Below are positions 1 through 7,018 of a DNA stretch of 64,000 bases, one piece after another. Position numbers and translations under genes: made by a program. The notes under the pieces are model-generated. The model was not told the DNA's origin. It searched no databases and was given only the letters and a program-made list of their open reading frames with translations. The stretch is from SG-bin9 sp049323835 (GTDB lineage Bacteria; Pseudomonadota; Alphaproteobacteria; Rhizobiales; Xanthobacteraceae): positions 1 to 64,000 of the forward strand of contig JBMOOJ010000076.1 in the NCBI GenBank assembly GCA_049323835.1. The letters run 5' to 3'. Each line of letters opens with the position of its first letter. Position 1 is the first letter of the stretch.

Positions 1-18
1 TCGAGACGCAAAGATGGA

Positions 19-39
19 CACGCGGGTCAAGCCCGCGTG
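19..39 (-). terminator. Hairpin downstream of the 49-267 gene
   Basis: Perfect 8-bp stem (CACGCGGG at 19-26, CCCGCGTG at 32-39) with a 5-nt loop, 10 bases past the stop of the minus-strand gene at 49-267. On the minus strand it is followed by a short pyrimidine run rather than a clean T tract, so it may be a weak terminator or a REP-like palindrome. Confidence 0.5.
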
Positions 40-48
40 CGACGAGGG

Positions 49-267
49 TTACGGCGCGGGCTTGGCCCCTGCGCGCACGGCAACCATCACCAGTTCTTCC
101 GCATCCGTCATGCCTTCAGCGGCATTGCGGACGATGCTCTCGGCCATCGCCGCCTTGGTTGCGGGCGTGCGGTGGGCCTCGTCGATATTCTCGACGGCGA
201 TGTCGAGCACCTCGCGCAACGTGGCGACGTACTGCGCGTCGAAAGCATGCGGCGGCAACTTGGTCAT
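49..267 (-). CDS. Small conserved hypothetical protein, 72 aa
   Basis: Predicted 72-aa, mostly helical, acidic cytosolic protein beginning MTKLPPHAF. I do not recognise a named family. A longer in-frame reading exists back to 372, but the ATG at 267 is preceded by a good GAGGGAGAAG-type ribosome binding site at suitable spacing, so the shorter form is preferred. No signal peptide, membrane segment or catalytic motif is visible; the middle (AENIDEAHRTPATKAAMAES) looks like a short amphipathic helix pair. It is the last gene before the window edge on this strand, with a hairpin just after the stop. Function unknown. Confidence 0.55.
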   Translation of the reverse strand: MTKLPPHAFDAQYVATLREVLDIAVENIDEAHRTPATKAAMAESIVRNAAEGMTDAEELVMVAVRAGAKPAP

Positions 268-387
268 GTGCTTCTCCCTCATTCCAATCCGGCACACGCA
301 CGCGACCCGGAGCATCACGCACATGGCAAACGCGCGCCCATCGCTGAGCGCGCCGGTGTCTTGGACCTTCATTGAGGCAGAGATGAG

Positions 388-561
388 TCAGCGCGATGAA
401 ATTGAGGTGACTGCGTTGGCTGCGGTGCGGATGTCGCCGCGGCAGATCGCGGCGAGAAAAACCGAGTCGTCGAATTGTGGCGGCATCATCATGTGAATGC
501 CATGTAGCGCGAGCATGGCCATCACCATCCACGCGCCGCAGACTTGAACCATTCCAGCCAT
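388..561 (-). CDS. Possible small membrane protein, 57 aa
   Basis: A 57-codon reading frame whose ATG begins one base after the TGA of the 563-979 gene, suggesting translational coupling. The product starts MAGMVQVCGAWMVMAMLALH, a Met-rich hydrophobic stretch of about 25 residues that could be one membrane segment, followed by a short polar tail containing one further Cys. There is no strong ribosome binding site of its own. The reading frame is supported only by its position and hydrophobic pattern, so it may be chance. No function can be proposed. Confidence 0.3.
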   Translation of the reverse strand: MAGMVQVCGAWMVMAMLALHGIHMMMPPQFDDSVFLAAICRGDIRTAANAVTSISSR

Positions 562-562
562 G

Positions 563-979
563 TCAGGCGGCTGCCTTGTTTCCGGTTCCGAACAGGTAGA
601 AGCGGCGCGGATGCGTCAGCGCGAGCGTGACGGGGGCGATGAACGTGCCGTTGACGTCGCCGCGCAGCGCGAAATGATGCGCTTCGCCGGGCGTGTTCGC
701 CGCCGCCCAGATCATCACCATGCCGTGCACCGCGCCCGAAACGATGACGAAGTCGATCAGCGGCAAAGCTTTCAGCGGATCGCGCGCGGCCCAGATCAGG
801 AACAGCCCCATGGTGACGTAGATCGCCACCAGCATGTACTCCAGCGGGATGTTGCGGGCCGGTACGCTCCACACCCATTCCGGCTTCGACAGGATCACCA
901 TGTTGAGCGGATACATGACGGCCATCAGAAAGCCGTTTACCACGAGCGCGATCCGCGTCACCGTCAAACCCTTGATCAT
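563..979 (-). CDS. Four-helix integral membrane protein of unknown function
   Basis: 138-aa protein starting MIKGLTVTRIALVVNG with about four hydrophobic segments (roughly residues 7-25, 45-65, 72-95 and 105-125). It resembles small DoxX-like or DUF-type inner-membrane proteins of Rhizobiales, but I cannot name the family with certainty. An upstream in-frame start at 1099 exists, but the ATG at 979 has a GGGAG ribosome binding site at normal spacing and removes a polar, non-membrane leader. The gene diverges from the LysR regulator at 1143, the usual arrangement of a LysR gene and its target, so regulation by that LysR is a reasonable inference. Confidence 0.65.
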   Translation of the reverse strand: MIKGLTVTRIALVVNGFLMAVMYPLNMVILSKPEWVWSVPARNIPLEYMLVAIYVTMGLFLIWAARDPLKALPLIDFVIVSGAVHGMVMIWAAANTPGEAHHFALRGDVNGTFIAPVTLALTHPRRFYLFGTGNKAAA

Positions 980-1060
980 CGTCGTCTCCCGGTCGTTTCC
1001 CGACGTTTCCGCCCTGCAATGAGGCACACAAGCGTAGTCCGGGCTGACGCTCCGGAGACG

Positions 1061-1093
1061 CAAATTCAACTCCGATTGCGCAAACGAAATTTG
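1061..1093. promoter_or_regulatory. Inverted repeat between divergent LysR and membrane protein genes
   Basis: CAAATT at 1061-1066 and AATTTG at 1088-1093 form inverted half-sites in the 163-bp divergent intergenic region. Placement fits a LysR-type operator, but the half-sites are short and AT-rich and could be chance. Confidence 0.25.
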
Positions 1094-1142
1094 TATCATC
1101 GCCGTCTATGATCCGCATGGCCGCCACGGCCGGGAGGGCGCA

Positions 1143-2042
1143 ATGCAATCTCTCGACGATCCTCTGCACGATCCCGCACTGTCATGGAGCCAGCTGCGGG
1201 CGTTCGACGCCTGCGTGCGTCTCGCAAGCTTCAATGCGGCGGCGGCCGCGCTGTCGCTGACGCCGGCTGCGGTGCGCCATCAGATCGGGCTGCTCGAGAC
1301 GCGGCTGGGAGCGGCGCTGTTCTTGCGTCAGGGCGGGCGTCTCGCGCCGACGCCGGTCGGCGCGGATTTCGCCGCCGATATCGCCAAGCCGCTGCGCGCG
1401 CTGAGTGCCGCGTGCCGCCGGGCGGCGGAAGGTGCGGCATCGGCGCCGATCACGCTGACCGCGCCGCCGGTGTTCGCGCGCCGCTTTCTGATGGGCGAGC
1501 CGTTCCTCGACTGGTGCCGGCGCAATGACGTGCATCTCGATGTCAGCGAGGCGAAGCGCGATCTCGTCTCGGCGCTCGGCATCGCCGCGATCAGGCTCGG
1601 AGCGACGCCGCATGCGGATCTGGATCAGGTGCGGCTGCTCGACGTGAGTGTGGTGCTGGCGGCCGCGCCAGCGCTCGCAACCGCTGCGCGTCCGCAGGAG
1701 ACGGCGTGGTGGCGTGCGCAAACGCTGCTCGATCCGAAGGTGGCCGAACGGGCATGGCCGCTGCTCTGGCAGAAACTCGGCGTACCCGATGCCGCGCCGC
1801 GCCAGCGGCTGCAATTCTCGTCCTATGTCGCGGCGCTCGATGCTGCGCGGGGAGGGCGCGGACTCATTCTCGCGCCGCTGCCGTTCATCGAAAGCGACTT
1901 GCTGGCGAAAAGGCTGGTCAAGCTGTCGCCGATCCGTATCCGATCGAGCGCCGGTTACGATTTCGTGCTTCGCCGCGAGCTTGCGGCAACGCCGCGCGGA
2001 CGCGCGCTGCGCAAGCGGCTGGTTGCGGTGGTGAAGGAATGA
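1143..2042 (+). CDS. LysR-family transcriptional regulator (GcvA-like)
   Basis: 299-aa DNA-binding regulator. Residues about 15-75 form the LysR winged helix (WSQLRAFDACVRLASFNAAA, then LTPAAVRHQIGLLETRLGAALF). The C-terminal two thirds form the periplasmic-binding-protein-like effector domain. The wording around residues 15-70 is closest to the GcvA branch of the family. The start is supported by GGGAGGGCGCA just upstream. It is transcribed away from the membrane protein at 563-979, which is its best candidate target. The effector cannot be deduced from sequence. Confidence 0.85.
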   Translation: MQSLDDPLHDPALSWSQLRAFDACVRLASFNAAAAALSLTPAAVRHQIGLLETRLGAALFLRQGGRLAPTPVGADFAADIAKPLRALSAACRRAAEGAASAPITLTAPPVFARRFLMGEPFLDWCRRNDVHLDVSEAKRDLVSALGIAAIRLGATPHADLDQVRLLDVSVVLAAAPALATAARPQETAWWRAQTLLDPKVAERAWPLLWQKLGVPDAAPRQRLQFSSYVAALDAARGGRGLILAPLPFIESDLLAKRLVKLSPIRIRSSAGYDFVLRRELAATPRGRALRKRLVAVVKE

Positions 2043-2078
2043 TTTCGCGACGAAGCGGCAGCTTGCGTGTGCGGGGTG

Positions 2079-2417
2079 TCAGCGGCCGGCGAATTTGGTC
2101 ATCACATTGGCCGGTGTTACGGCGGATGCTGAATCATGCGGCTTGGCCGAAAGGCAGAGCTGCCAGAAGAACGTGAGAAAATGCAGATCGTCTGTCTGCG
2201 TGATCGTGAAGTGCTCGCGGCCGGCAAACACGGTGTATTCGCAGGCGAGAGGATCGGCATCGAGCGGGCCACGGTCGCTGAACGGCGCGAAGGTTTTCGA
2301 CACGGTGAAATCATTCGGATCGAGTCCGATCCGTATCATCGCGGATTCGAGATCGCCGAGGCTATCGATGAACTCGGAATCAAATGGCCCGGCGCAGCTT
2401 TGAAGCCTGATCTGCAT
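2079..2417 (-). CDS. Conserved hypothetical protein, 112 aa
   Basis: 112-aa soluble protein starting MQIRLQSCAGPFDSEF. The open frame extends upstream to 2669, but that extension runs through a palindromic intergenic repeat, and the ATG at 2417 has a GAGAG motif about 8 bases ahead, so the short form is chosen. The sequence shows alternating strands and a few aromatic residues (FTVSKTFAPFSDRG, HFLTFFWQLC) but no motif I recognise. It ends facing the LysR gene at 1143-2042 (convergent, 36 bp apart). Function unknown. Confidence 0.55.
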   Translation of the reverse strand: MQIRLQSCAGPFDSEFIDSLGDLESAMIRIGLDPNDFTVSKTFAPFSDRGPLDADPLACEYTVFAGREHFTITQTDDLHFLTFFWQLCLSAKPHDSASAVTPANVMTKFAGR

Positions 2418-2553
2418 ATGAAGTGCTCTCGAAACAGTCGCGAAACAATTGATGAAACAATCAAATTTGCAATCTGCGAGGTAGTGCGGCGAGGATGCCG
2501 TTCGGTTCAATCGATGATGCGCATGGCTGGTGATTGCGTGTGCGCATGTTTGA

Positions 2554-2597
2554 ACCTCTCCTTGCTTGCGGGGAGAGGTCGGATTGCGGAGCAATCC
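2554..2597. repeat. Double-hairpin intergenic palindromic repeat
   Basis: Two adjacent stems: ACCTCTCC (2554-2561) with GGAGAGGT (2572-2579), then GGATTGC (2581-2587) with GCAATCC (2591-2597). This paired-hairpin layout matches REP-type intergenic repeats that are frequent in Bradyrhizobium-group genomes. It lies upstream of the 2079-2417 gene. Confidence 0.6.
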
Positions 2598-2691
2598 GGG
2601 TGAGGGGCATCTTTCACTTCGACCCCTATCGAAATTGGAATTCAGAAAGCGCTTGGAGCGTTTCATCATGTGATGGAAGCAGACGTCGCTT

Positions 2692-2832
2692 CTCCCTCCC
2701 TCTGAAAGGGGGAGGGTTGGGGTGGGGGTCTGATCAAAACCGTGAGGTCATCGTCATCGCAAGCGACCTCCTCCCGCCACGCCTTCGCTCTTCGAGCGAC
2801 GGCGGACGACCTCCCCCTTTCAGGGGGAGGTT
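2692..2832. repeat. Long inverted palindromic repeat
   Basis: The arms CTGAAAGGGGGAGG (2702-2715) and CCTCCCCCTTTCAG (2810-2823) are exact inverse complements about 95 bp apart, each flanked by its own C-rich/G-rich palindrome. Between them is a short GC-rich segment with an internal CGCTCTTCGAGCG hairpin. No coding frame is credible here. This looks like a two-armed intergenic repeat element. Confidence 0.6.
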
Positions 2833-2880
2833 CACTGCGATGAACTGAAATGATCTAGGCTAACCGGAATCTTTCGTATG

Positions 2881-2909
2881 TTGACATTTCTCGCTGTACG
2901 GATTATATT
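2881..2909 (+). promoter_or_regulatory. Near-consensus sigma-70 promoter
   Basis: TTGACA at 2881-2886 and TATATT at 2904-2909, separated by exactly 17 bases. The -35 is a perfect match and the -10 differs from TATAAT at one position. This is much stronger than other promoter-like sequences noticed in the window. Transcription would begin near 2916 and run rightwards into a stretch with no convincing gene before 3361. Confidence 0.7.
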
Positions 2910-2915
2910 CCTATT

Positions 2916-3360
2916 CATCCCGCCTCTCGATGAGGGGCGTTAACCGGGACGCCGATTGGCGCGGGGCGGGATGCGGCGCCTGCGCGCGCGGTGGGACGTC
3001 CATCGCGCTCCCGGGAGGCCGAGGGTCGCCGTCCGTCTCCACTATGGGGGACTGCCTTCGATGGCTGGACGCGGGCCGGGAGATGGTTTGCGAAAGCGAG
3101 CCGGATCCCTGCCCCGGAAGCACGGCCCCTCGGACAGAAAAGCCGCGCGGAGCGTCGAAAGGCGATTCCGCACCCGGCCGTTTCGCCGGATGCGGCTCCG
3201 ATACACGGTGCGTCTTTCGGCGCTCCGCTCCCTCGCTGTCGTGCGAGGCAACGACAACAACGAACATCGCTGACGGCAAACCTCCGCAACATCCTTGCGG
3301 AGATCGTGAAGCCGCGCGCGCAAACGGGAGGGCGACAGCAACGGCATGACAGGAGCGACA
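2916..3360 (+). ncRNA. Candidate non-coding RNA or long structured leader
   Basis: About 445 bases between the strong promoter at 2881-2909 and the small gene at 3361. Several overlapping long open frames occur here on both strands, but this is expected in such GC-rich sequence; all are Arg/Pro/Ser-rich, lack good ribosome binding sites and resemble no family. Local stems are visible, for example CTCCGCAA (3282-3289) with TTGCGGAG (3295-3302). It could be a stable RNA, a long leader of the 3361 gene, or unannotated coding sequence. It does not match tmRNA, RNase P RNA or 6S RNA hallmarks that I can recognise. Confidence 0.35.
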
Positions 3361-3720
3361 ATGGCGACGATAGAGGATGAGGAAGGACAGTTGCAGTGGG
3401 AGGAACAGAAGCGGCGGAACGCAGCGATCGAGCTGTCGATCTGGCGGAAGACGTCGAATGCACGTCAGCGCTGGCGTGAATGCGGGTTGCCGCAGTGCCG
3501 CCGCGGCAGACGCTGCATGGCGTCGGCCGTGCCTGTTCCTTGCCAACGGCTCTTTCCGCCTCCCTCGCAGATGAGCGATGAGGAGATTGCGCTTTCAAGG
3601 GCTGACCTGAAGCAGGCGCTCAGCAAGCGCCTTGCAGAGCTGCAAGAGGAGAAGGTGCAGAAGGCGCGCATGGCAAAAGATGACGTGGTGCGGTTACATC
3701 GCCGTGATGCCCGCTCATGA
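3361..3720 (+). CDS. Small Cys/Arg-rich hypothetical protein, 119 aa
   Basis: 119-aa protein starting MATIEDEEGQLQWEEQ. A central segment (about residues 45-65) carries four Cys in the order CGLPQC, then RRGRRC, then VPVPC, which resembles a short zinc-binding element seen in other small Rhizobiales proteins. The C-terminal third (LSRADLKQALSKRLAELQEE) is strongly helical and probably coiled coil. The ATG at 3361 has GGAG at correct spacing; an earlier in-frame ATG at 3346 lacks this. It converges on rpoH and ends 24 bases before the rpoH terminator. Function unknown; nucleic-acid binding is only a guess. Confidence 0.55.
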   Translation: MATIEDEEGQLQWEEQKRRNAAIELSIWRKTSNARQRWRECGLPQCRRGRRCMASAVPVPCQRLFPPPSQMSDEEIALSRADLKQALSKRLAELQEEKVQKARMAKDDVVRLHRRDARS

Positions 3721-3743
3721 CGAAAGTCTTGGAGACAACAAAA

Positions 3744-3779
3744 AAGCCGGCCCAGGAAACTGAACTCCTGGGCCGGCTT
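3744..3779 (-). terminator. Rho-independent terminator of rpoH
   Basis: Perfect 14-bp stem (3744-3757 with 3766-3779; core GCCGGCCCAGGA) with an 8-nt loop. Read on the minus strand it ends in a T run (complement of the A run at 3740-3745), 28 bases after the rpoH stop. On the plus strand no T tract follows, so it serves rpoH rather than the 3361 gene. Confidence 0.85.
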
Positions 3780-3806
3780 CGCAATATTGATCGCTGTTCG
3801 CGAAGG

Positions 3807-4706
3807 TTAGTGAGCGGCGGCGAGCGCAGCCTGCTCCTGCTTGGCAATCGTGCCCTTGACGGCCGACTGCACCTTCTCGAACGCGCGCACTTCGATCTGG
3901 CGCACGCGCTCGCGCGAGACGTTGAACTCGGCGGCGAGGTCTTCCAGCGTCATCGGCTCTTCCGCGAGGCGGCGGGCCTCGAAGATGCGCCGTTCGCGCG
4001 GGTTGAGCACGCTCATTGCGCCGGTCAGCGCCTGGTGGCGATGATCGTATTCCTCGCTCTCGGCGATGATGGCTTCCTGGTTGGGCGAGGTATCGACCAG
4101 CCAGTCCTGCCATTCGCCCGGATCGCCGTCGTCGCGGATCGGCGAGTTGAGCGATGCGTCGCCGCCGAGGCGGCGGTTCATGTCGATCACGTCCTGTTCG
4201 CCGACGCCGAGGCGCTTGGCAATGATCGCCACCTGATCGGGACGAAGATCGCCCTCCTCAAGCGCGGAGATCTTGCTCTTCGCCTTGCGCAGGTTGAAGA
4301 ACAGCTTCTTCTGGTTCGCGGTGGTGCCCATCTTCACGAGCGACCACGAACGCAGGATGTACTCTTGAATCGACGCCTTGATCCACCACATGGCGTAGGT
4401 GGCAAGACGGAAGCCCTTCTCCGGCTCGAAGCGCTTCACCGCCTGCATCAGGCCGACGTTGCCCTCGGAGACAACCTCGGAAATCGGCAGGCCGTAGCCG
4501 CGATAGCCCATGGCGATCTTGGCCACGAGGCGAAGGTGGCTGGTGACGAGCTGGTGAGCGGCCTTCGAGTCGTCATGTTCCTTGTAGCGGCGCGCGAGCA
4601 TGTACTCCTGCTCGGGCTCAAGCATCGGGAACTTGCGGATCTCGGAAAGATAGCGGGAAAGACCGGATTCTCCGTTGAGAACCGGAAGCGTAGCGGCACG
4701 GGCCAT
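3807..4706 (-). CDS. rpoH: RNA polymerase sigma-32 factor RpoH
   Basis: 299-aa heat-shock sigma factor. Region 2 (about residues 50-125) contains the conserved helix SEGNVGLMQAVKRFEPEKG and the -10 recognition motif YAMWWIKASIQEYILRSWSL. The RpoH-specific box follows as TTANQKKLFFNLRKAKSKI. Region 4 near the C-terminus has the helix-turn-helix LEDLAAEFNVSRERVRQIE. It starts at the ATG at 4706 (MARAATLPVLNG), with GGAGG 8 bases ahead; a TTG 15 bases upstream is less likely. It follows rluD in the same direction with a 229-bp AT-richer gap that probably holds its own promoter, and it ends at a strong terminator. Alphaproteobacteria often have several rpoH copies, so which paralog this is cannot be told. 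Confidence 0.95.
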   Translation of the reverse strand: MARAATLPVLNGESGLSRYLSEIRKFPMLEPEQEYMLARRYKEHDDSKAAHQLVTSHLRLVAKIAMGYRGYGLPISEVVSEGNVGLMQAVKRFEPEKGFRLATYAMWWIKASIQEYILRSWSLVKMGTTANQKKLFFNLRKAKSKISALEEGDLRPDQVAIIAKRLGVGEQDVIDMNRRLGGDASLNSPIRDDGDPGEWQDWLVDTSPNQEAIIAESEEYDHRHQALTGAMSVLNPRERRIFEARRLAEEPMTLEDLAAEFNVSRERVRQIEVRAFEKVQSAVKGTIAKQEQAALAAAH

Positions 4707-4935
4707 GGTAGCGCCCTCCAAGTTGTTCAGGCCCCCGATAGCGGCGGGCCAGGCAGACGTCGCTTGAGTGACAAACTGTCAAAGCCGACGGAGCTGCGAT
4801 GTTCCTCGCTGGGGTCTCCCAGCGCAGGTGCAACATACACCAATCGGTGCAGGGAAGGGAAGAACAAAAGGGGGTCACGAAGTTGTGTAGGAGATTAAAT
4901 AATTGAAAGAATGAGCAATATTACATGCATTTGCG

Positions 4936-5955
4936 TTATTCTGGCGCACCCATGGCTGCGCGCAGATTCATGAGGTCGGACGGGAGGTTAGCCGTCCATT
5001 CGAGAACTTCCCCGGTATCCGGATGCTCCAGCGCCAGCAGGTATGCATGGAGCGCCTGCCTGCCGAGCGCCTCCAGAGCTGCCTGGGCGGGGAGCGGAAG
5101 GTTGCGAGCCTTGGTCTTGAAATGGGGGCCGTAAACCTGATCGCCAAGCAGCGGATGCCCGATATGGGTGAGGTGGACACGGATCTGATGGGTCCGGCCC
5201 GTCTCCAGCTGACACTCTATAAGAGAGGCGATCGGCTTGTTGTCGCGGCCAATGAAGGTTTCGCGCAGTTCCCAGTGGGTGACGGCTTCGCGCCCGGTCT
5301 CGCGCACGGCCATTTTCTCCCGCGCATGCGGATGCCGGTCGATCGGCGCTTCGATGGTGCCGCGCGGCCGGTTCGGTACGCCCCAGACAAAAGCGAGGTA
5401 GCCCCGGCGCATCTCATTGGTGCGGCCGTGATCGGCGAATTGCGCGGTGAGGGATGCGTGCGCCTTGTCGTTCTTGGCGACGACCATCAGCCCGGTCGTG
5501 TCCTTGTCGAGGCGATGGACGATGCCCGGACGGCGCACGCCGCCGATGCCGGAAAGGCTGGCGCCGCAATGGGCGATCAGCGCATTCACCAGCGTACCGG
5601 TCTCGTGGCCGGCGGCGGGATGCACGACAAGTCCGCTCGGCTTGTTGATGACGACGATGTCGGAATCCTCGAAGACGATATCGAGTGCGATGTCCTCGCC
5701 CGCGGGCTCGGCGGCGACAGGCGGCGGCACGTCGACGACGATGATGTCGCCCTTCGCCACATGATGCGCCGGATCGCGCACGGCGCTGCCGCCGATCCCG
5801 ACATTGCCTGCCAGGATCAGCGCCTTCAGCCGCGAGCGCGACAGGTCCGGCGTGTGGATTGCCAGCACGCGATCGAGCCGTGGCGAGCCTTCGCTGCCGT
5901 CGACCGTCACCTGCTTTCGTTCACCCTGATCCATCGTTCCTGTACTGGCGCTCAT
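4936..5955 (-). CDS. rluD: 23S rRNA pseudouridine synthase RluD
   Basis: About 339-aa RluA/RluD-family pseudouridine synthase, which converts uridines in helix 69 of 23S rRNA. The N-terminal S4-like RNA-binding domain covers about residues 20-90 (RLDRVLAIHTPDLSRSRLKALI). The catalytic motif is RPGIVHRLDKDTTGLMVVAK, with the essential Asp in HRLDKDT. The later motif GRTHQIRVHLTHIGHPLLGD is also conserved. The start is uncertain: the ATG at 5955 gives MSASTGTMDQ, while the ATG at 5934 has a close AGGA. It is divergent from the 6034 gene and upstream of rpoH in the same direction. RluD versus the related RluC/RluA types is judged from domain layout. Confidence 0.9.
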   Translation of the reverse strand: MSASTGTMDQGERKQVTVDGSEGSPRLDRVLAIHTPDLSRSRLKALILAGNVGIGGSAVRDPAHHVAKGDIIVVDVPPPVAAEPAGEDIALDIVFEDSDIVVINKPSGLVVHPAAGHETGTLVNALIAHCGASLSGIGGVRRPGIVHRLDKDTTGLMVVAKNDKAHASLTAQFADHGRTNEMRRGYLAFVWGVPNRPRGTIEAPIDRHPHAREKMAVRETGREAVTHWELRETFIGRDNKPIASLIECQLETGRTHQIRVHLTHIGHPLLGDQVYGPHFKTKARNLPLPAQAALEALGRQALHAYLLALEHPDTGEVLEWTANLPSDLMNLRAAMGAPE

Positions 5956-6033
5956 GGCGCCGGCCACTTTCGCTTTGCGCCATCGTTGTTCCTGTATAAA
6001 GCCTTGGTCTCCTAACCCAGCCTCAGATTGCCA

Positions 6034-6372
6034 ATGACCGAACCAGTTCCCGTCGATCCGAACCCGGAATTGACCGCCCAGCTCACCGCGCGGGTGCGCC
6101 GGATGATGCTGATCGCGGGCCTCACCACCGCGCTCGGCGTCGGCGCCGTGTTCGTCGCCATCGGTTATCGAATTTATAGGGGCGAGGGAAGCACCCCGGC
6201 ATCGCCCGATGTCACAACAACCCTGCCGAAGGGCGCGCGCATCGTTTCCACCGGCATCGCCGGCGAGCGGATTGTCGTGACGCTGGACGTGGGTGGTGCG
6301 ATCCAGATCCGCACCTTCGACGCGCGGACGTTGAAGCCTGCGGGGCACATCCGCTTCGTCAGCGAGCCTTGA
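6034..6372 (+). CDS. DUF6476-like single-pass membrane protein
   Basis: 112-aa protein: an acidic N-terminus (MTEPVPVDPNPELTAQL), one transmembrane helix at about residues 24-46 (MMLIAGLTTALGVGAVFVAIGY), then a periplasmic beta-rich tail (PKGARIVSTGIAGERIVVTL). Position next to rluD and length fit the DUF6476 family of alphaproteobacteria, which I recall but cannot verify. A TTG two codons upstream is a possible start, but the ATG at 6034 is more usual. No biochemical role is known to me. Confidence 0.65.
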   Translation: MTEPVPVDPNPELTAQLTARVRRMMLIAGLTTALGVGAVFVAIGYRIYRGEGSTPASPDVTTTLPKGARIVSTGIAGERIVVTLDVGGAIQIRTFDARTLKPAGHIRFVSEP

Positions 6373-6427
6373 CCGGTTCCCGCAGCTGCGAATTCCTTAC
6401 CGGCGGTGCAACGGATAAGATCGGGAT

Positions 6428-7012
6428 ATGCGATTCGTCGACACATCCATCGGGGTGATCAAATCGATCTCCCAGCGCTCGCTTGCTTTTGCGTGGCGCG
6501 ATGCTGCCAAAGGCGCGACATTTTCGAGCTTCGCGAATTTCAAGCCTCCGGCGCGCGGCCATGATCCGCGATACATGGTGATCTGGAACGTGGAGTCGAA
6601 TCCGGCCGACCGCACGTTTCGCGCCATGTATCAGGGAGATTTCATCGCCGTCTCCTTCCGGGAGCGATGGGAGGGGCGGAGCATGGCGGACGTCATTCCC
6701 GCATCGCTGCGCGCGCCGGCGCTGGCCGCCGCCAATCACTGCGCGGAAACCGGATGCGGCGTCTACATGGTCTATCGCGCCAGCAACGAGCGCGGCCAGA
6801 GCATCGATTGCGAACGGCTCGTGCTGCCGTTCGGCAAGGCCGAAACGGGCGTGCGCCAGCTCGTTACCTCAATGGAGACGATCAGCCTAGAAGGCGATGT
6901 GATCCTCGACTCGGCGCTCGACTACTTTACCGCAGGATACGAAGTCGTGCTGGCTGCGCAGTTCAATCTGGAAGCTTGCGAACGGCGTCTTGCGTCATCC
7001 GCGCATGGCTGA
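6428..7012 (+). CDS. PAS_5-family domain protein
   Basis: 194-aa soluble protein matching the PAS_5 type found widely in Rhizobiales. Such proteins contain one degenerate PAS fold without an attached output domain. Recognisable parts are the strand-rich middle (YMVIWNVESNPADRTFRAMY, then GDFIAVSFRERWEGRSM) and a later RLVLPFGKAETGVRQLVTSM segment typical of the family end. No cofactor-binding residue can be assigned. It lies 55 bp after the DUF6476-like gene and converges on the P1 peptidase gene. A sensory or partner-binding role is inferred from the fold only. Confidence 0.7.
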   Translation: MRFVDTSIGVIKSISQRSLAFAWRDAAKGATFSSFANFKPPARGHDPRYMVIWNVESNPADRTFRAMYQGDFIAVSFRERWEGRSMADVIPASLRAPALAAANHCAETGCGVYMVYRASNERGQSIDCERLVLPFGKAETGVRQLVTSMETISLEGDVILDSALDYFTAGYEVVLAAQFNLEACERRLASSAHG

Positions 7013-7018
7013 CGGATT

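Noticed and set aside
3240..3275. Possible tmRNA tag-like stretch (AACGACAAC followed by a stop)
   Set aside because: Neither the tRNA-like ends nor a proper alphaproteobacterial tag ending in Ala-Ala is present; similarity is limited to a few bases.
2911..3598. Several 200-residue-class reading frames on both strands near the strong promoter
   Set aside because: They overlap one another, have Arg/Pro/Ser-rich composition expected from GC-rich sequence, and lack good ribosome binding sites.
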